A stretch of 64,000 nt of DNA from assembly GCF_000147815.2 (NCBI RefSeq), contig NC_015957.1:3906001-3970000 (forward strand), read 5' to 3'. Of the stretch, positions 43,370 through 51,811 are shown one piece after another. The DNA comes from Streptomyces violaceusniger Tu 4113 (GTDB lineage: Bacteria; Actinomycetota; Actinomycetes; Streptomycetales; Streptomycetaceae). Below the pieces are notes generated by a model, which had not been told where the DNA came from, ran no database searches, and worked only from the letters and a program-made list of their open reading frames with translations. The first letter of the stretch is position 1; the number at the start of each line of letters is the position of its first letter. The translations under genes and the position numbers were made by a program.

Positions 43370-44497
43370 CTAGGCGTGGTGCTGCAGTACGGCCTCGCCG
43401 CATTCGGGCAGGCGCGGGGCGGGGTCGTTCTCGCCGGTGGGCTGGCGGGGGATCGGCTGGGGGAGCAGGAGCGGGGTACCGGGCTCGGCAGGCCCGGCGG
43501 GGGCGTCCGGCACCGCGTGCGGGCCGGATCCGCCGGGCCCCTCCGGAACCTCCGGCCCGCCGCCCCCGCCGCCGTGCCCGGGGGCGCCCGGGCCCTCGGC
43601 AGCCGCGGCTTGGGCGACCGGGGCCTCCCCGGCGGCTGCTTCGGTCGCGGTCTCGGCCTCGGCTTCGGCCTCCGTCTCGGCGTTGTGCACCGTCAGCATC
43701 ACCAGGCCGGTGCTCGCGACGAGGGCCGCGACCAGGGCCAGCAGGGTGCCGGGCGTACCGTGCCGGAAGTTCTCGCCCAGCGCGGCGATGCCGACGGCCG
43801 TGGCGACCACGGGGTTGACCACGGTCGCCGTCGCCAGCGGCGAGGCCAGCCCGGCGCCCCGGTACGACGCCTGGGAGAGCAGCACCCCGCCCGAGGCCAG
43901 CAGCCCGATCGTGACGAGGCCGGGCAGGGCGTCCTCCCACGCGTCCCAGGTCCACTCCACGGCCACGTTCTTGGTGACCACCGACGAGACACCGAAGGCC
44001 GTCCCCGCGGCCGCCGCCAGCAGCACACTGCGGATGACGGGCGACCGCATCAGGCGAGCCGCCCCGGCCAGCACGGCGATGGCGGAGACCGTGATCACGA
44101 TCAGCCAGACGCCCTCCTGCTCGGCCAGCGACTGGGCCCGCGAGGTGCCGGTGAGGGAGAGCAGTCCGGCGAGCCCCGCGGTCGCCAGCAGCGCGCCCCG
44201 CCAGCCGGATCCGCCGACCCGGCGGCGGACGAATATGGCCGCCATCGGCAGGGCGAAGACGATCGTCAGAGCCCCTAGGGGTTGCACCACGCTCAGCGGG
44301 CCGTAGGCCAGGGCGATCACATGGAGGACCGCGCCCGCACCGTTGAGGGTCACCGCGGCCCACCAACTCCCGCGCCGCAGCGGAGCGGCCGCGAGGCGCG
44401 GCGTCGTGGCCGCGACATGCTCCTGGAGTATGGCTCCGGCGGCGTAGCAGACCGCCGAGACCAGGGCCAGCAGCACAGACAGCGCAAGGGAGGTCAC
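43370..44497 (-). CDS. DMT (EamA) family transporter with low-complexity tail
   Basis: A 375-residue protein with about 10 transmembrane helices up to residue 270 (SLALSVLLALVSAVCYAAGA, PLSVVQPLGALTIVFALPMA, LASPLATATVVNPVVATAVG). From about 275 the tail is low complexity: Glu-Ala repeats (EAEAEAETATEAA), then Gly/Pro runs. GTG at 44497 follows AGGGGG. A 12-residue leader ORF overlaps it and a TAGTAG dyad lies upstream. Substrate unknown. Confidence 0.88.
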   Translation of the reverse strand: MTSLALSVLLALVSAVCYAAGAILQEHVAATTPRLAAAPLRRGSWWAAVTLNGAGAVLHVIALAYGPLSVVQPLGALTIVFALPMAAIFVRRRVGGSGWRGALLATAGLAGLLSLTGTSRAQSLAEQEGVWLIVITVSAIAVLAGAARLMRSPVIRSVLLAAAAGTAFGVSSVVTKNVAVEWTWDAWEDALPGLVTIGLLASGGVLLSQASYRGAGLASPLATATVVNPVVATAVGIAALGENFRHGTPGTLLALVAALVASTGLVMLTVHNAETEAEAEAETATEAAAGEAPVAQAAAAEGPGAPGHGGGGGGPEVPEGPGGSGPHAVPDAPAGPAEPGTPLLLPQPIPRQPTGENDPAPRLPECGEAVLQHHA

Positions 44498-44532
44498 GTC
44501 GCGGCCCCCTGGGCCGATCGGTCGTCGTCCAT
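44494..44532 (-). CDS. Possible 12-residue leader ORF upstream of the DMT gene
   Basis: An ATG at 44532 reads MDDDRSAQGAAT and its TGA overlaps the GTG of the transporter gene (GTGA), so ribosomes could pass from one to the other. AGGATGAGGGC lies before it. Short length makes coding uncertain. Confidence 0.35.
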   Translation of the reverse strand: MDDDRSAQGAAT

Positions 44533-44591
44533 GCCCTCATCCTTGACGGTGGGAGGCGCCCCCGTCGTCGTCCTTGAGCACAGATTTCCGA

Positions 44592-44609
44592 CTACTACTT
44601 GCGTAGTAG
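44592..44609. promoter_or_regulatory. BlaI-like dyad between the PAP2-DAGK and DMT genes
   Basis: CTACTAC-TTGC-GTAGTAG is a perfect 7-bp dyad resembling TACTAC..GTAGTA sites of BlaI/CopY-type repressors. It lies 95 bases upstream of the DMT start and includes the stop codon of the preceding gene. Confidence 0.4.
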
Positions 44610-46154
44610 AGACCTCCACCAATGGGGGGCCTTCGCGGCGGCCGTACGGGCCCTTTGGAGCAACTCGTTCTGCGGCTCGGCGGGTCGGTACACGGTGAGC
44701 GCCCCCGGCCACTTGTCGATCAGCAGCTCCTCCGCGGGGTCGGCGGCCACCTCTCCATCGTAGGCCCGGCTGTCCACTGCGTGGAGGCCCGACAGCCGCA
44801 GTTGGCGCATGCGCCGCGTCGTGTAGACGTGGGACCGCCCGAGCGTGCCGGTGAGCGCCGAGATCAGCAGCCGGGTGCGGGCCAGCCGCTCCTCGCCGTC
44901 GATCGCCCGTACATCGAGCAGTCCGTCGTCGAGCTGCTGACGGTAGGTGGGCGCGAAACCCTCGGGGGAGTAGATGCCGTTGCCGGCGAACAGCATCCAC
45001 AGCCGCCGCGGCCGCCCGTTGACCTCGACCTCCATGGGGCTCGCGGTGCGCAGCACCCGGGTGAGCGCGACGGCGGCCGCGGGCCACTTGCCGAGCCGGC
45101 CCTCCACGCTCTCCCGGATCCGTACCAGCTCCGGGTAGAAGCCGATGCTGAAGGTGTTGACGAACTGGCTGGTCGGGCCGCCTCCCGCGAGGGGGGTGGC
45201 GCGGCCGAGGTCCACGGCCACGGCGTCGCCCTCGGTCACGGCGTGGGCGGTGTCCTCGAAGGCCGGTACGCCGAGGTCCAGCGCGAAGTGGTCGAGGGTA
45301 CCGCCGGGGAACACGGCGAGCGGCAGCCCGCGTTCGGCCGCGATCGTGGCCGCCGCGTTGACGCTGCCGTCCCCGCCGCAGATGCCCAGCGCCCCGGCCC
45401 GGTCGGCGGCGCGCCGGGCGGCCTGCCCGAGCAGGTCCATGAGGTCGTCGTCGGGCCCGCACTCCAGGATCTCCGCGGCGGGCAGCAGCACCTGTAGCTG
45501 CTCGGCGACCGTGAAACCGCCGGTGGGGGTGGCCATCCCGGCCCGCTGGTTGACCAGGACCACCAGCCCCTCGCCCTTGGGCAGGGCGGGCGCCGAGATC
45601 CGCGGCCGGGCCTGCGCCGGGGCCTCGGGGCGCGGCGGCCAGTAGCGGCAGGTCAGCGCGGCGGCGCCGGCGCCGAGGGCGATTCCGGCCAGCACATCGC
45701 TGGGGTAGTGGACGCCCACGTACACCCGGGAGGCGGCGACGGCGGCGGCGAGCGGGGCGACCATCAGGCCGTACCGCGAGGACTCCAGGGCCACCCCGGT
45801 GGCGAAGGCGGCGGCGGAGGCCGAATGCCCGGAGGGGAAGGAGCTGGTCCACGGCTGCCGGCGCAGTCGGCGGACCAGGGGCACCGTCTCCATGACCGGA
45901 CGCTTGCGTTCCACCGTCCACTTGACCACGACGTTCGACACGAGCGAGGCGGCGGCGAGCGAGCCGATCCCGCGCAGCGCGGCCCGCCGCGCGGTGCGGC
46001 CGCCGACTGTGGCGAGCACCCCGGCCGTGCCGAACCACAGCCGGCCGTGGTCGGCGGCCCGGCTGAGCCGGGGCAGCAGCGGATGGGCGCCGCGGAGCCG
46101 GCTGTCCGCGACCCGCGCGAACAGCCGGCGGTCGAAGTCACTGATGCGTCTCAT
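44595..46154 (-). CDS. PAP2 phosphatase-diacylglycerol kinase fusion
   Basis: A 519-residue two-domain membrane protein. Residues 1-170 are a PAP2 lipid phosphatase: KWTVERKRP, SFPSGHSASA and SRVYVGVHYPSDVLAG give the three catalytic motifs. From about 205, a diacylglycerol-kinase domain has ICGGDGSVNAAATIA and FPGGTLDHFALDLG and a C-terminal YDGEVA. It probably interconverts phosphatidic acid and diacylglycerol or processes undecaprenyl-like lipids. The fusion is common in actinomycetes. ATG at 46154. Confidence 0.92.
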   Translation of the reverse strand: MRRISDFDRRLFARVADSRLRGAHPLLPRLSRAADHGRLWFGTAGVLATVGGRTARRAALRGIGSLAAASLVSNVVVKWTVERKRPVMETVPLVRRLRRQPWTSSFPSGHSASAAAFATGVALESSRYGLMVAPLAAAVAASRVYVGVHYPSDVLAGIALGAGAAALTCRYWPPRPEAPAQARPRISAPALPKGEGLVVLVNQRAGMATPTGGFTVAEQLQVLLPAAEILECGPDDDLMDLLGQAARRAADRAGALGICGGDGSVNAAATIAAERGLPLAVFPGGTLDHFALDLGVPAFEDTAHAVTEGDAVAVDLGRATPLAGGGPTSQFVNTFSIGFYPELVRIRESVEGRLGKWPAAAVALTRVLRTASPMEVEVNGRPRRLWMLFAGNGIYSPEGFAPTYRQQLDDGLLDVRAIDGEERLARTRLLISALTGTLGRSHVYTTRRMRQLRLSGLHAVDSRAYDGEVAADPAEELLIDKWPGALTVYRPAEPQNELLQRARTAAAKAPHWWRSLLRK

Positions 46155-46214
46155 GCGTGATGGGTATCCCGGAACCGCGGTCGGCAGTCGTCATTGGACG
46201 GCGACCGGGCCGAT

Positions 46215-46251
46215 CCGGGCCGGGCCGCCGCACCGGAGCGGCCGGGCCCGG
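46215..46251 (-). terminator. Hairpin downstream of the GH95 gene
   Basis: CCGGGCCGGGCCGC (46215-46228) pairs with GCGGCCGGGCCCGG (46238-46251) with one mismatch, about 50 bases after the GH95 stop. Confidence 0.5.
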
Positions 46252-46253
46252 CC

Positions 46254-46295
46254 GGGAGATCGCTGCCGGGAGATCGCTGGCGGGAGATCCCCGCC
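46254..46295. repeat. Three tandem 14-base repeats after the GH95 gene
   Basis: GGGAGATCGCTGCC (46254-46267), GGGAGATCGCTGGC (46268-46281) and GGGAGATCCCCGCC (46282-46295). Confidence 0.8.
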
Positions 46296-46301
46296 GGGGG
46301 A

Positions 46302-48632
46302 TCAGGACGCGGGGAGCCCCCAGCGCGGCGCCGGCTCGTTGGGCTCGACCGGACGGACCGTCAGGTCCGGGCGGTCGCCGCGGGCGGTGATGATCGCCTC
46401 CTGGCCCCTCCTGAGCGCGATCCGTATCGTTCCCGCGCCCACCGTCTCGTACGGCAGCCGCCGCCCGCGCGCGTCCCGCACCTCGATCGGCCCGTCGAGG
46501 GAGTGCCGTACGACGCAGGGCGCGCCCGCCTCGCTGCGCAGCCGCACCCAGCGGGTACGGCCGTCCTCGCGGGCGGCGCTCAGCAGGAACGCGCCCTGGG
46601 TGCGGAAGTCGTGGACCACCAGCTCACGCCAGGCGGCGGGCAGCGCGGGGAAGATCCGGATCACCCCGCCCCAGCTCTGGCACACCATGTCGTGCAGCGA
46701 CTGCGCGGCGGACAGCGGAGTCTCGATGACCGGGCCCGACTCCTTGTACATGGTGTTCGCCTGGATGAAGCGGCTCATCAGCTCGCCCAGGTACCTGAGC
46801 GCGTCCTCACCACGCCCCATCTGCGCGGACATCGAGGCGGCGCCGGTGAAGGTGTAGCCCTGGAGCGCGCCCTCGAAGCCGACCCAGTGGTTGAGCGAGG
46901 TCTCGATCAGCTCGCGCTTGGCGGGGTCCTCCCAGGTGACCTCGTAGAGCGGATAGACGGCGAGCATATGGGAGTAGTGGCGGTGGGACTTGGCGAACGG
47001 AACACCCGCGCCGATCATGAAGCCGTTCTCGTCGACGGGGTACGGCGTGAGCTTGGCCAGCACCTCCCGCCAGCGCGGCGCGGCGGAATCCTTGACGCCG
47101 AGCTGCCCGGCCGAGTCCAGGAGGGTGGCGCAGCCCCAGCGCAGCAGCATCAGGTCGTAGTTGCAGTCGGGCGCGTTGACGCCGTACTCGGGCGAGAAGG
47201 TGGCGGGCAGATGCAGCTTGCCGTCGCTGCCGGGGGTGAGGAAGTGGAGGTAGTAGGCGACGGCCTTGCGCAGCAGCGGATAGACCACCTCGCGCAGCAC
47301 CGACTCGTCCATGGTGTGGCGGTAGCTCAGCCAGACGTTGTGCAGCGCCCAGGTGAGGTTGCCGACCTCGGGGGTGGGCGGGTCCTGGCCGGGAATGCCG
47401 ACCGCGTAGCCGCCGTTCGCCGCGTCGCCGCCGTTGACCAGGTGGATGTCGGTGGTGCGGGGGATGCCCGCCGAGTCCTTGCGGTACGGGGTGGCGAGCT
47501 GGTTGGAGAGGTTGTCGCGGAATTCACTGAGCGCCCGGGTCACCGCGTCGAGTTCGAGGTGGTTGGAGCCGTGGATCAGCCAGTACTCGAGCTGCACATT
47601 GAGGTTCCACCAGGTCGCGGGCCACGGGGTGGACTCCAGCCAGGGGCCGGAGGTGGCCATCACGGGGGCGTCGGCGCGCGCGGCCGAGGCCACCTTATAG
47701 AGCTGGATCCAGTAGAAGCGCTGCAGCCGGGCGTCGGGGAGCGAGAGGAAGCTCTTCCGGTAGTACGTGTGCCACCAGGCGCGATGGCTGGGCGCGAGGA
47801 CGTCGTAGGAGAGCGCAGAGGCGAACCGGATGTCCTTGAGCGCACGGTCGCGCGCGGTGCGCCGGGGGTGGGAGTGGGCCACGGTGACGTACAGCGTCCG
47901 CCGCCCCGCGTGGGTCCGCTCCCGCCAGGCCGTCACATGCTGTCCGCCGGCCAGCAGCGGCTGCACGGCGGCCTGGATGCCGTGGTGGTCCTCGACGACG
48001 GCCGGGGGGTTGCCGGTGTAGCCGTCGGGGACCGGTTTGAAGGCGACCCGCGGGCTGATGGCCTCGGCGGGGTGGAACACCCAGCGGAACGCGGCCTCAC
48101 CGGCGCTCGGGGTCACCTCGATGGCCAGCAGGGAACGGGAGTTGTGGACGAGGGCACGCAGGCGGAGGGTGCCCTTGTCGGTGGTGATGGTCCCGGTCAG
48201 CTCGGCGTCGCGCAGCCGCAGCCGCCAGTCGATGGCGGTGATGGCCCCGACCGGCTCCAGGGTGAAGTACCCGATGGGCAGCCGGGCGAGCCCGAAGAGG
48301 GAGCCGAACTCCGGCCGGTGGTCCTGGACCTCGCTGTGCTGCACATTGAAGCGCACCGCGTTCGCGTCGCCAGGCTCGGCGTAGATGCCGGAACCGAGCA
48401 GGGCGTTTCCGAGGAACGGCCCCTCGTACCAGGTCTGCGGCATCTTCTGCCACACCATGTCGGCGTCGGCGAGGACCGTGGCCCAGGGGTCCCCCGCGGG
48501 GTGGGCGGTCAGGGCCGCGGCGGGGGCCTGCGGCTCGGCGGCGTACGCGGTGGCCGGGCCGGCGAGTCCGGCGGCGGCACCGGCGGCCACGGCGGTGCCG
48601 ACGACTGTCCTTCGGGTGGGTGCGGATGACAT
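46302..48632 (-). CDS. Secreted GH95-family glycosidase (alpha-L-fucosidase or galactosidase type)
   Basis: A 776-residue secreted enzyme. The Tat-type signal TRRTVVGTAVAAGAAAGLAG is followed by the beta-domain (YEGPFLGNALLGSGIYAEPG) and the (alpha/alpha)6 barrel. Family features include WPATWWNLNVQLEYWLIHGS, FSPEYGVNAPDCNYDLMLLR and KSHRHYSHMLAVYPLYEV. GH95 enzymes release L-fucose or L-galactose by inversion. The start ATG at 48632 directly precedes the signal. It belongs functionally with the other secreted glycosidases, although it is far from them. Confidence 0.87.
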   Translation of the reverse strand: MSSAPTRRTVVGTAVAAGAAAGLAGPATAYAAEPQAPAAALTAHPAGDPWATVLADADMVWQKMPQTWYEGPFLGNALLGSGIYAEPGDANAVRFNVQHSEVQDHRPEFGSLFGLARLPIGYFTLEPVGAITAIDWRLRLRDAELTGTITTDKGTLRLRALVHNSRSLLAIEVTPSAGEAAFRWVFHPAEAISPRVAFKPVPDGYTGNPPAVVEDHHGIQAAVQPLLAGGQHVTAWRERTHAGRRTLYVTVAHSHPRRTARDRALKDIRFASALSYDVLAPSHRAWWHTYYRKSFLSLPDARLQRFYWIQLYKVASAARADAPVMATSGPWLESTPWPATWWNLNVQLEYWLIHGSNHLELDAVTRALSEFRDNLSNQLATPYRKDSAGIPRTTDIHLVNGGDAANGGYAVGIPGQDPPTPEVGNLTWALHNVWLSYRHTMDESVLREVVYPLLRKAVAYYLHFLTPGSDGKLHLPATFSPEYGVNAPDCNYDLMLLRWGCATLLDSAGQLGVKDSAAPRWREVLAKLTPYPVDENGFMIGAGVPFAKSHRHYSHMLAVYPLYEVTWEDPAKRELIETSLNHWVGFEGALQGYTFTGAASMSAQMGRGEDALRYLGELMSRFIQANTMYKESGPVIETPLSAAQSLHDMVCQSWGGVIRIFPALPAAWRELVVHDFRTQGAFLLSAAREDGRTRWVRLRSEAGAPCVVRHSLDGPIEVRDARGRRLPYETVGAGTIRIALRRGQEAIITARGDRPDLTVRPVEPNEPAPRWGLPAS

Positions 48633-48876
48633 GACGCTCCAGGGGATGTGAACCGGGTGCGGGCGATCTTCTGCGGGGGCAGCAGCGGGCGGTCACGTAC
48701 ATGCCTGAGGTTCCACAATCTGAACCCCCGCGGGCATGATGCAGCCCGCGTGGCGGAACCGGAACCCCTTGTGCGTCATAAACATCGGATGGACGGCGAG
48801 CAGTCATGGGGAAAATGGCGTCTGCGCGGCGGCAAACGCGGTAAGACCTCGGACCTCCCGGCCCTGAGAGGGCGGG

Positions 48877-49138
48877 TTACGCGCTCGCTTCCCGCCCCCT
48901 GACGATCAGCCCGACGCCGTGCCGGAAGCGGTGCTCGAAGTCGCCGAAGTGCTCGGCGACCGCGGCCAGGGCGGGGAAGCGCTCGGCGGTGGCCGCCCGC
49001 AGCAGCGGCTCCATGCCGCCGATGTCCTGGGCGGCCTGTTCCTCCTGGGCCAGGCCGAGCGTGAAGTAGACCAGCGACCAGGTCCGCCGGCCGGCCTCGG
49101 CGGGGCTGTGGCCGCCGCCGAGGAACGCGCCGGCCAGG
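48877..49138 (-). pseudogene. C-terminal remnant of a TetR-family regulator
   Basis: The minus strand reads LAGAFLGGGHSPAEAGRRTW, LVYFTLGLAQEEQAAQDIGG and FEHRFRHGVGLIVRGREASA to a stop at 48877. This resembles the ligand-binding C-domain of TetR-type regulators (PF02909). The helix-turn-helix and the first 130 or so residues are absent: the frame runs directly into the monooxygenase fragment. The gene is thus cut by a deletion. Confidence 0.75.
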
Positions 49139-49999
49139 GGAGTCCCTCACCATCCCCGCCGATCAGCCGCTCACCTTCGACGAGCTGCGCCGATATGTGC
49201 GCCAGGTCGCGGGCACGGACTTCGGGATGCGGGCGCCCCGCTGGCTGTCCCGGTTCGGCAACGCCTCCCGGCAGGCCGCCCGCTGCCGCGACGGCCGCGT
49301 CCTGCTCGCCGGGGACGCGGCGCATATGCATATGCCGATGGGGGGCCAGGGCCTGAGCGTGGGGCTCCAGGACGCCTTCAACCTCGGGTGGAAGCTGGCC
49401 GCGGTGTGCCAGGGCCGCGCCCCCGACGGGCTGCTGGACACCTACCACGCCGAGCGCCACCCCGTGGGGGCCGCGCTGCTGGAGAACACCCGGGCCCAGA
49501 CCGTGCTCGGCGCCACGCACACCGCCGACGTACGCGCCCTGCGCTCGGTGTTCGGCCGGCTTCTGGCCGCCCACCCGGCGGTGAACCGGCAGTTCGCCGG
49601 GGCGCTCTCCGCGCTGGACGTGGCCTACCGCCCGGCGGTGGGGGAGCGGGCGGGGGCCGCGGAGCCGGGAGGGGCCGGGGGCGGTCACTCGCTGGCCGGT
49701 AGCCGCGCCCCCGACCTCGGGCTGGACGGGGCGCCCGAGCCCAGCCTGTATCCGCTGCTGGCCGACGGGCGCTTCGTACTGCTCCACCTCGGCCCGGGCG
49801 GCGACGCGGGGCGTGGGACGGCCGACGGCCCGGGTGCCGCCGACGCCCGCGCCGCCGAGGCGATCACCGGGAGTCCGGACCGGATGCGGACCGTGACCGT
49901 GCGCCGACCACCGTCCATGACGGCTGGGCGCGCCGGAGCACGGTGCTGGTGCGCCCGGACGGCCATGTCGCCTGGGATGCCGCGCTGTCCAGCACGTGA
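49139..49999 (+). pseudogene. C-terminal half of a FAD-dependent monooxygenase, frameshifted
   Basis: The frame at 49140 reads ESLTIPADQPLTFDELRRYV without a start codon and continues with GRVLLAGDAAHMHMPMGGQG (the GD motif of aromatic-ring monooxygenases) and LSVGLQDAFNLGWKLAAV. The N-terminal FAD-binding half (GxGxxG) is missing. Near 49905 there is a one-base slip; the normal end (VHDGWARRSTVLVRPDGHVA) is in the next frame and stops at 49999. The gene is dead: N-terminus deleted, C-terminus frameshifted. Confidence 0.8.
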
Positions 50000-50180
50000 G
50001 ACGAGTTCGGTGGGTCTCGTACGTACCAGCTCACCACGGACGGTTCCGCGCGGCCACCGGGCGCGGAAGGGGGTCCCGGCGACGGCTCGTTGTCCAGTCC
50101 ATGAGAATCGACGCGCGGACCGTTCAGACGCTGGTTAATCTGACGACAGATCCGGTTCAGCCGACACGAGGGAGTGTGCG

Positions 50181-50351
50181 GTGACCCCCGAACAAACACA
50201 GAGCGACGACGCGCGCGCCGATAACAGCGGGCGGTTCGTGCAGGCCACGGAGGTGGGCAGTCTGGAAGTATGGGCGCGTTCCGCGCCGATCCGACTCGCC
50301 GGTTACGAGGACGACCTCGCCGAGCCGCACATTCTCCAGAGCGTGGACTGA
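50181..50351 (+). CDS. Small ORF, 56-residue possible precursor or signalling peptide
   Basis: GTG at 50181 has a good ribosome-binding site (GGGAG, 6 bases upstream). The product is hydrophilic at first (MTPEQTQSDDARADNSGR), then has the patterned C-terminal half FVQATEVGSLEVWARSAPIR and LAGYEDDLAEPHILQSVD. There is no signal peptide or membrane helix. Leader-like Asp/Gln/Ser-rich start, single Trp and Tyr, and an acidic end fit a ribosomal-peptide precursor or regulator-binding peptide, but it matches no family I know. It stands alone, 280 bases before an XRE regulator, HEIGH peptidase and 7-TM protein. Could be a non-coding artefact. Confidence 0.5.
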   Translation: MTPEQTQSDDARADNSGRFVQATEVGSLEVWARSAPIRLAGYEDDLAEPHILQSVD

Positions 50352-50479
50352 TGGCCCGGCGCATGCGCTGAGAGCGGGGGAGGGCACCGGGCCCTCGGCC
50401 GCGGCCGCTGGCAGCAAGCGGACATCGCGGCCGTCGGCCGACCTCCTCCCTCGCCTGATCGATCACCCTCTTGGCCCAG

Positions 50480-50493
50480 CTACCAACTGGTAG
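50480..50493. promoter_or_regulatory. Dyad upstream of the XRE regulator
   Basis: CTACCA-AC-TGGTAG is a perfect 6-2-6 palindrome, about 140 bases upstream of the XRE start, and a candidate autoregulatory site. Confidence 0.45.
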
Positions 50494-50631
50494 TTAAGTC
50501 GGCCGCCCCCACGATTCGGCACCGGACTGGTGTGCTGTGCGATGGACATGGCAAGATGCGTCGCGCGGCATCGTCCGCCTTAACCAACCGTGAGGGTGTT
50601 CGAGCCCGGGAGCAGCCGTGAGGGGGCGCAG

Positions 50632-51159
50632 ATGGCAGCGGGTGCCGACAGGTCACCGGACGCCGCCGACAGCCCGCTGGCGGACCGGCTCAACTACCTG
50701 TTCACCACCATGCACCCGCCGGGCGCGCCGTACACCAACGCCTACGTCGCCGAGGAGATCAGCGGCGGCGAGGAGTACGGCGGGGTGAGCGTGACCGAGC
50801 AGTATCTGTCGATGCTGCGCAACGGCAAGCGCACCAATCCCAGCCCGGATGTGCTGCGGGCGCTCGCCAAGTTCTTCGCCGTGCCCGTCGGTTATCTGCT
50901 GGGCGACCTGTCGCCCTCGCAGGCCGAGCGGGTCGAGGAGGAGGTACGGTTCCTCGTCGCGATGCGCGACAAGCGGGTCCGCAGCATCGCGCTGCGCTCC
51001 GTGGGCCTCCCGCCAGAGGTCCAGGACAGTCTCACCACGATCATCTCCCAGTTCCGGCAGCAGATGAACCTTCCGCCCGAACCTCCCGGTCCGAACGGGG
51101 CCGCGGGAGCGGACGGTTCGGGCGGTCCGGACGGCGAGGCGACGAATGGCAGTCGATGA
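50632..51159 (+). CDS. XRE-family DNA-binding regulator (EspR-like)
   Basis: A 175-residue protein with a helix-turn-helix in residues about 15-85: LADRLNYLFTTMHPPGAPYT, VTEQYLSMLRNGKRTNPSPD, VLRALAKFFAVPVGYLLGD, like EspR of mycobacteria. A short C-terminal helix follows (VRFLVAMRDKRVRSIALRSV) and then a Pro/Gly-rich tail. I chose ATG at 50632, preceded by GAGGGGG; a GTG at 50590 would add 14 residues. It overlaps the start of the HEIGH peptidase gene by 14 bases. Confidence 0.88.
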   Translation: MAAGADRSPDAADSPLADRLNYLFTTMHPPGAPYTNAYVAEEISGGEEYGGVSVTEQYLSMLRNGKRTNPSPDVLRALAKFFAVPVGYLLGDLSPSQAERVEEEVRFLVAMRDKRVRSIALRSVGLPPEVQDSLTTIISQFRQQMNLPPEPPGPNGAAGADGSGGPDGEATNGSR

Positions 51160-51811
51160 CCCGGAACTGTTCTCCTCCTGGCGGCGGACCGGATACGAGG
51201 GTGGTACAGGCATGCGAGTGGGCCGGATGCGGCGGCAGTGCAAGCAGCTCATCAAGGAGCTCGGGCTGCCCGCCTCGACCGACCTGCCCGGTCTGTGCGA
51301 CCTCGTCGCCCGCCGCGTCGGACGCCCCGTCCATCTGGTGCCGATGAGCCTGGGCGGTGTGGTCTCGGGCATGACCGCCTCCACCGACGAGGACTACTGG
51401 ATCTTCTACGAGCTCAGGACGTCCCCCTGGCACCAGATCCATATCGTGCTGCATGAGATCGGCCATCTCCTGCTCGGACACGAGCAGGACCCGGCGGTCA
51501 CCGAGGAAGCGCTGCGGATGTGGACGCCGTCTGTCGATGTGACCACCGCGATGCGCCGGCTGGGGATGACCCCGGACTTCGCCCGCCACCACTGCTACGA
51601 CAACCTCACCGAGCGCGAGACCGAGGTGCTGGGCACGCTGCTGATGGAGCATGTGGTGCCGACCTCGCCGGACCACGGGCTGCCGCTTCAGGGCCGGGCG
51701 GCCGAACTCGCCGCGGCACTCGGCCCGGCGCTGCGCCACGTGCGCACCGACCGCGCGGCCGGCGCCGACGGTGGCGTACGCGGTGAGCCGGGCGGTGACG
51801 CCGGTGTTTGA
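51146..51811 (+). CDS. ImmA/IrrE-type zinc metallopeptidase-like protein
   Basis: A 221-residue protein with the zinc motif HIVLHEIGHLLLGHEQD (HEXXH) at about residues 107-123, and an N-terminal helix-rich region (MRRQCKQLIKELGLPASTDL). ImmA/IrrE proteins cleave or relieve XRE-type repressors; pairing with the XRE gene is characteristic. ATG at 51146 overlaps the XRE stop; an alternative ATG at 51212 would shorten it by 22 residues. The C-terminal tail is Ala/Gly-rich. Confidence 0.85.
   Translation: MAVDDPELFSSWRRTGYEGGTGMRVGRMRRQCKQLIKELGLPASTDLPGLCDLVARRVGRPVHLVPMSLGGVVSGMTASTDEDYWIFYELRTSPWHQIHIVLHEIGHLLLGHEQDPAVTEEALRMWTPSVDVTTAMRRLGMTPDFARHHCYDNLTERETEVLGTLLMEHVVPTSPDHGLPLQGRAAELAAALGPALRHVRTDRAAGADGGVRGEPGGDAGV

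Noticed and set aside
44494..46038. Minus-strand 514-residue ORF in a second frame of the PAP2-DAGK gene
   Set aside because: The other frame has all PAP2 and kinase motifs; this one is Arg/Gly/Pro-rich. Only its last 13 codons, outside the gene, were kept as a possible leader ORF.
48648..48902. 84-residue + strand ORF between GH95 and the TetR remnant
   Set aside because: No ribosome-binding site and a random-looking, basic translation; the region is probably the GH95 promoter region.
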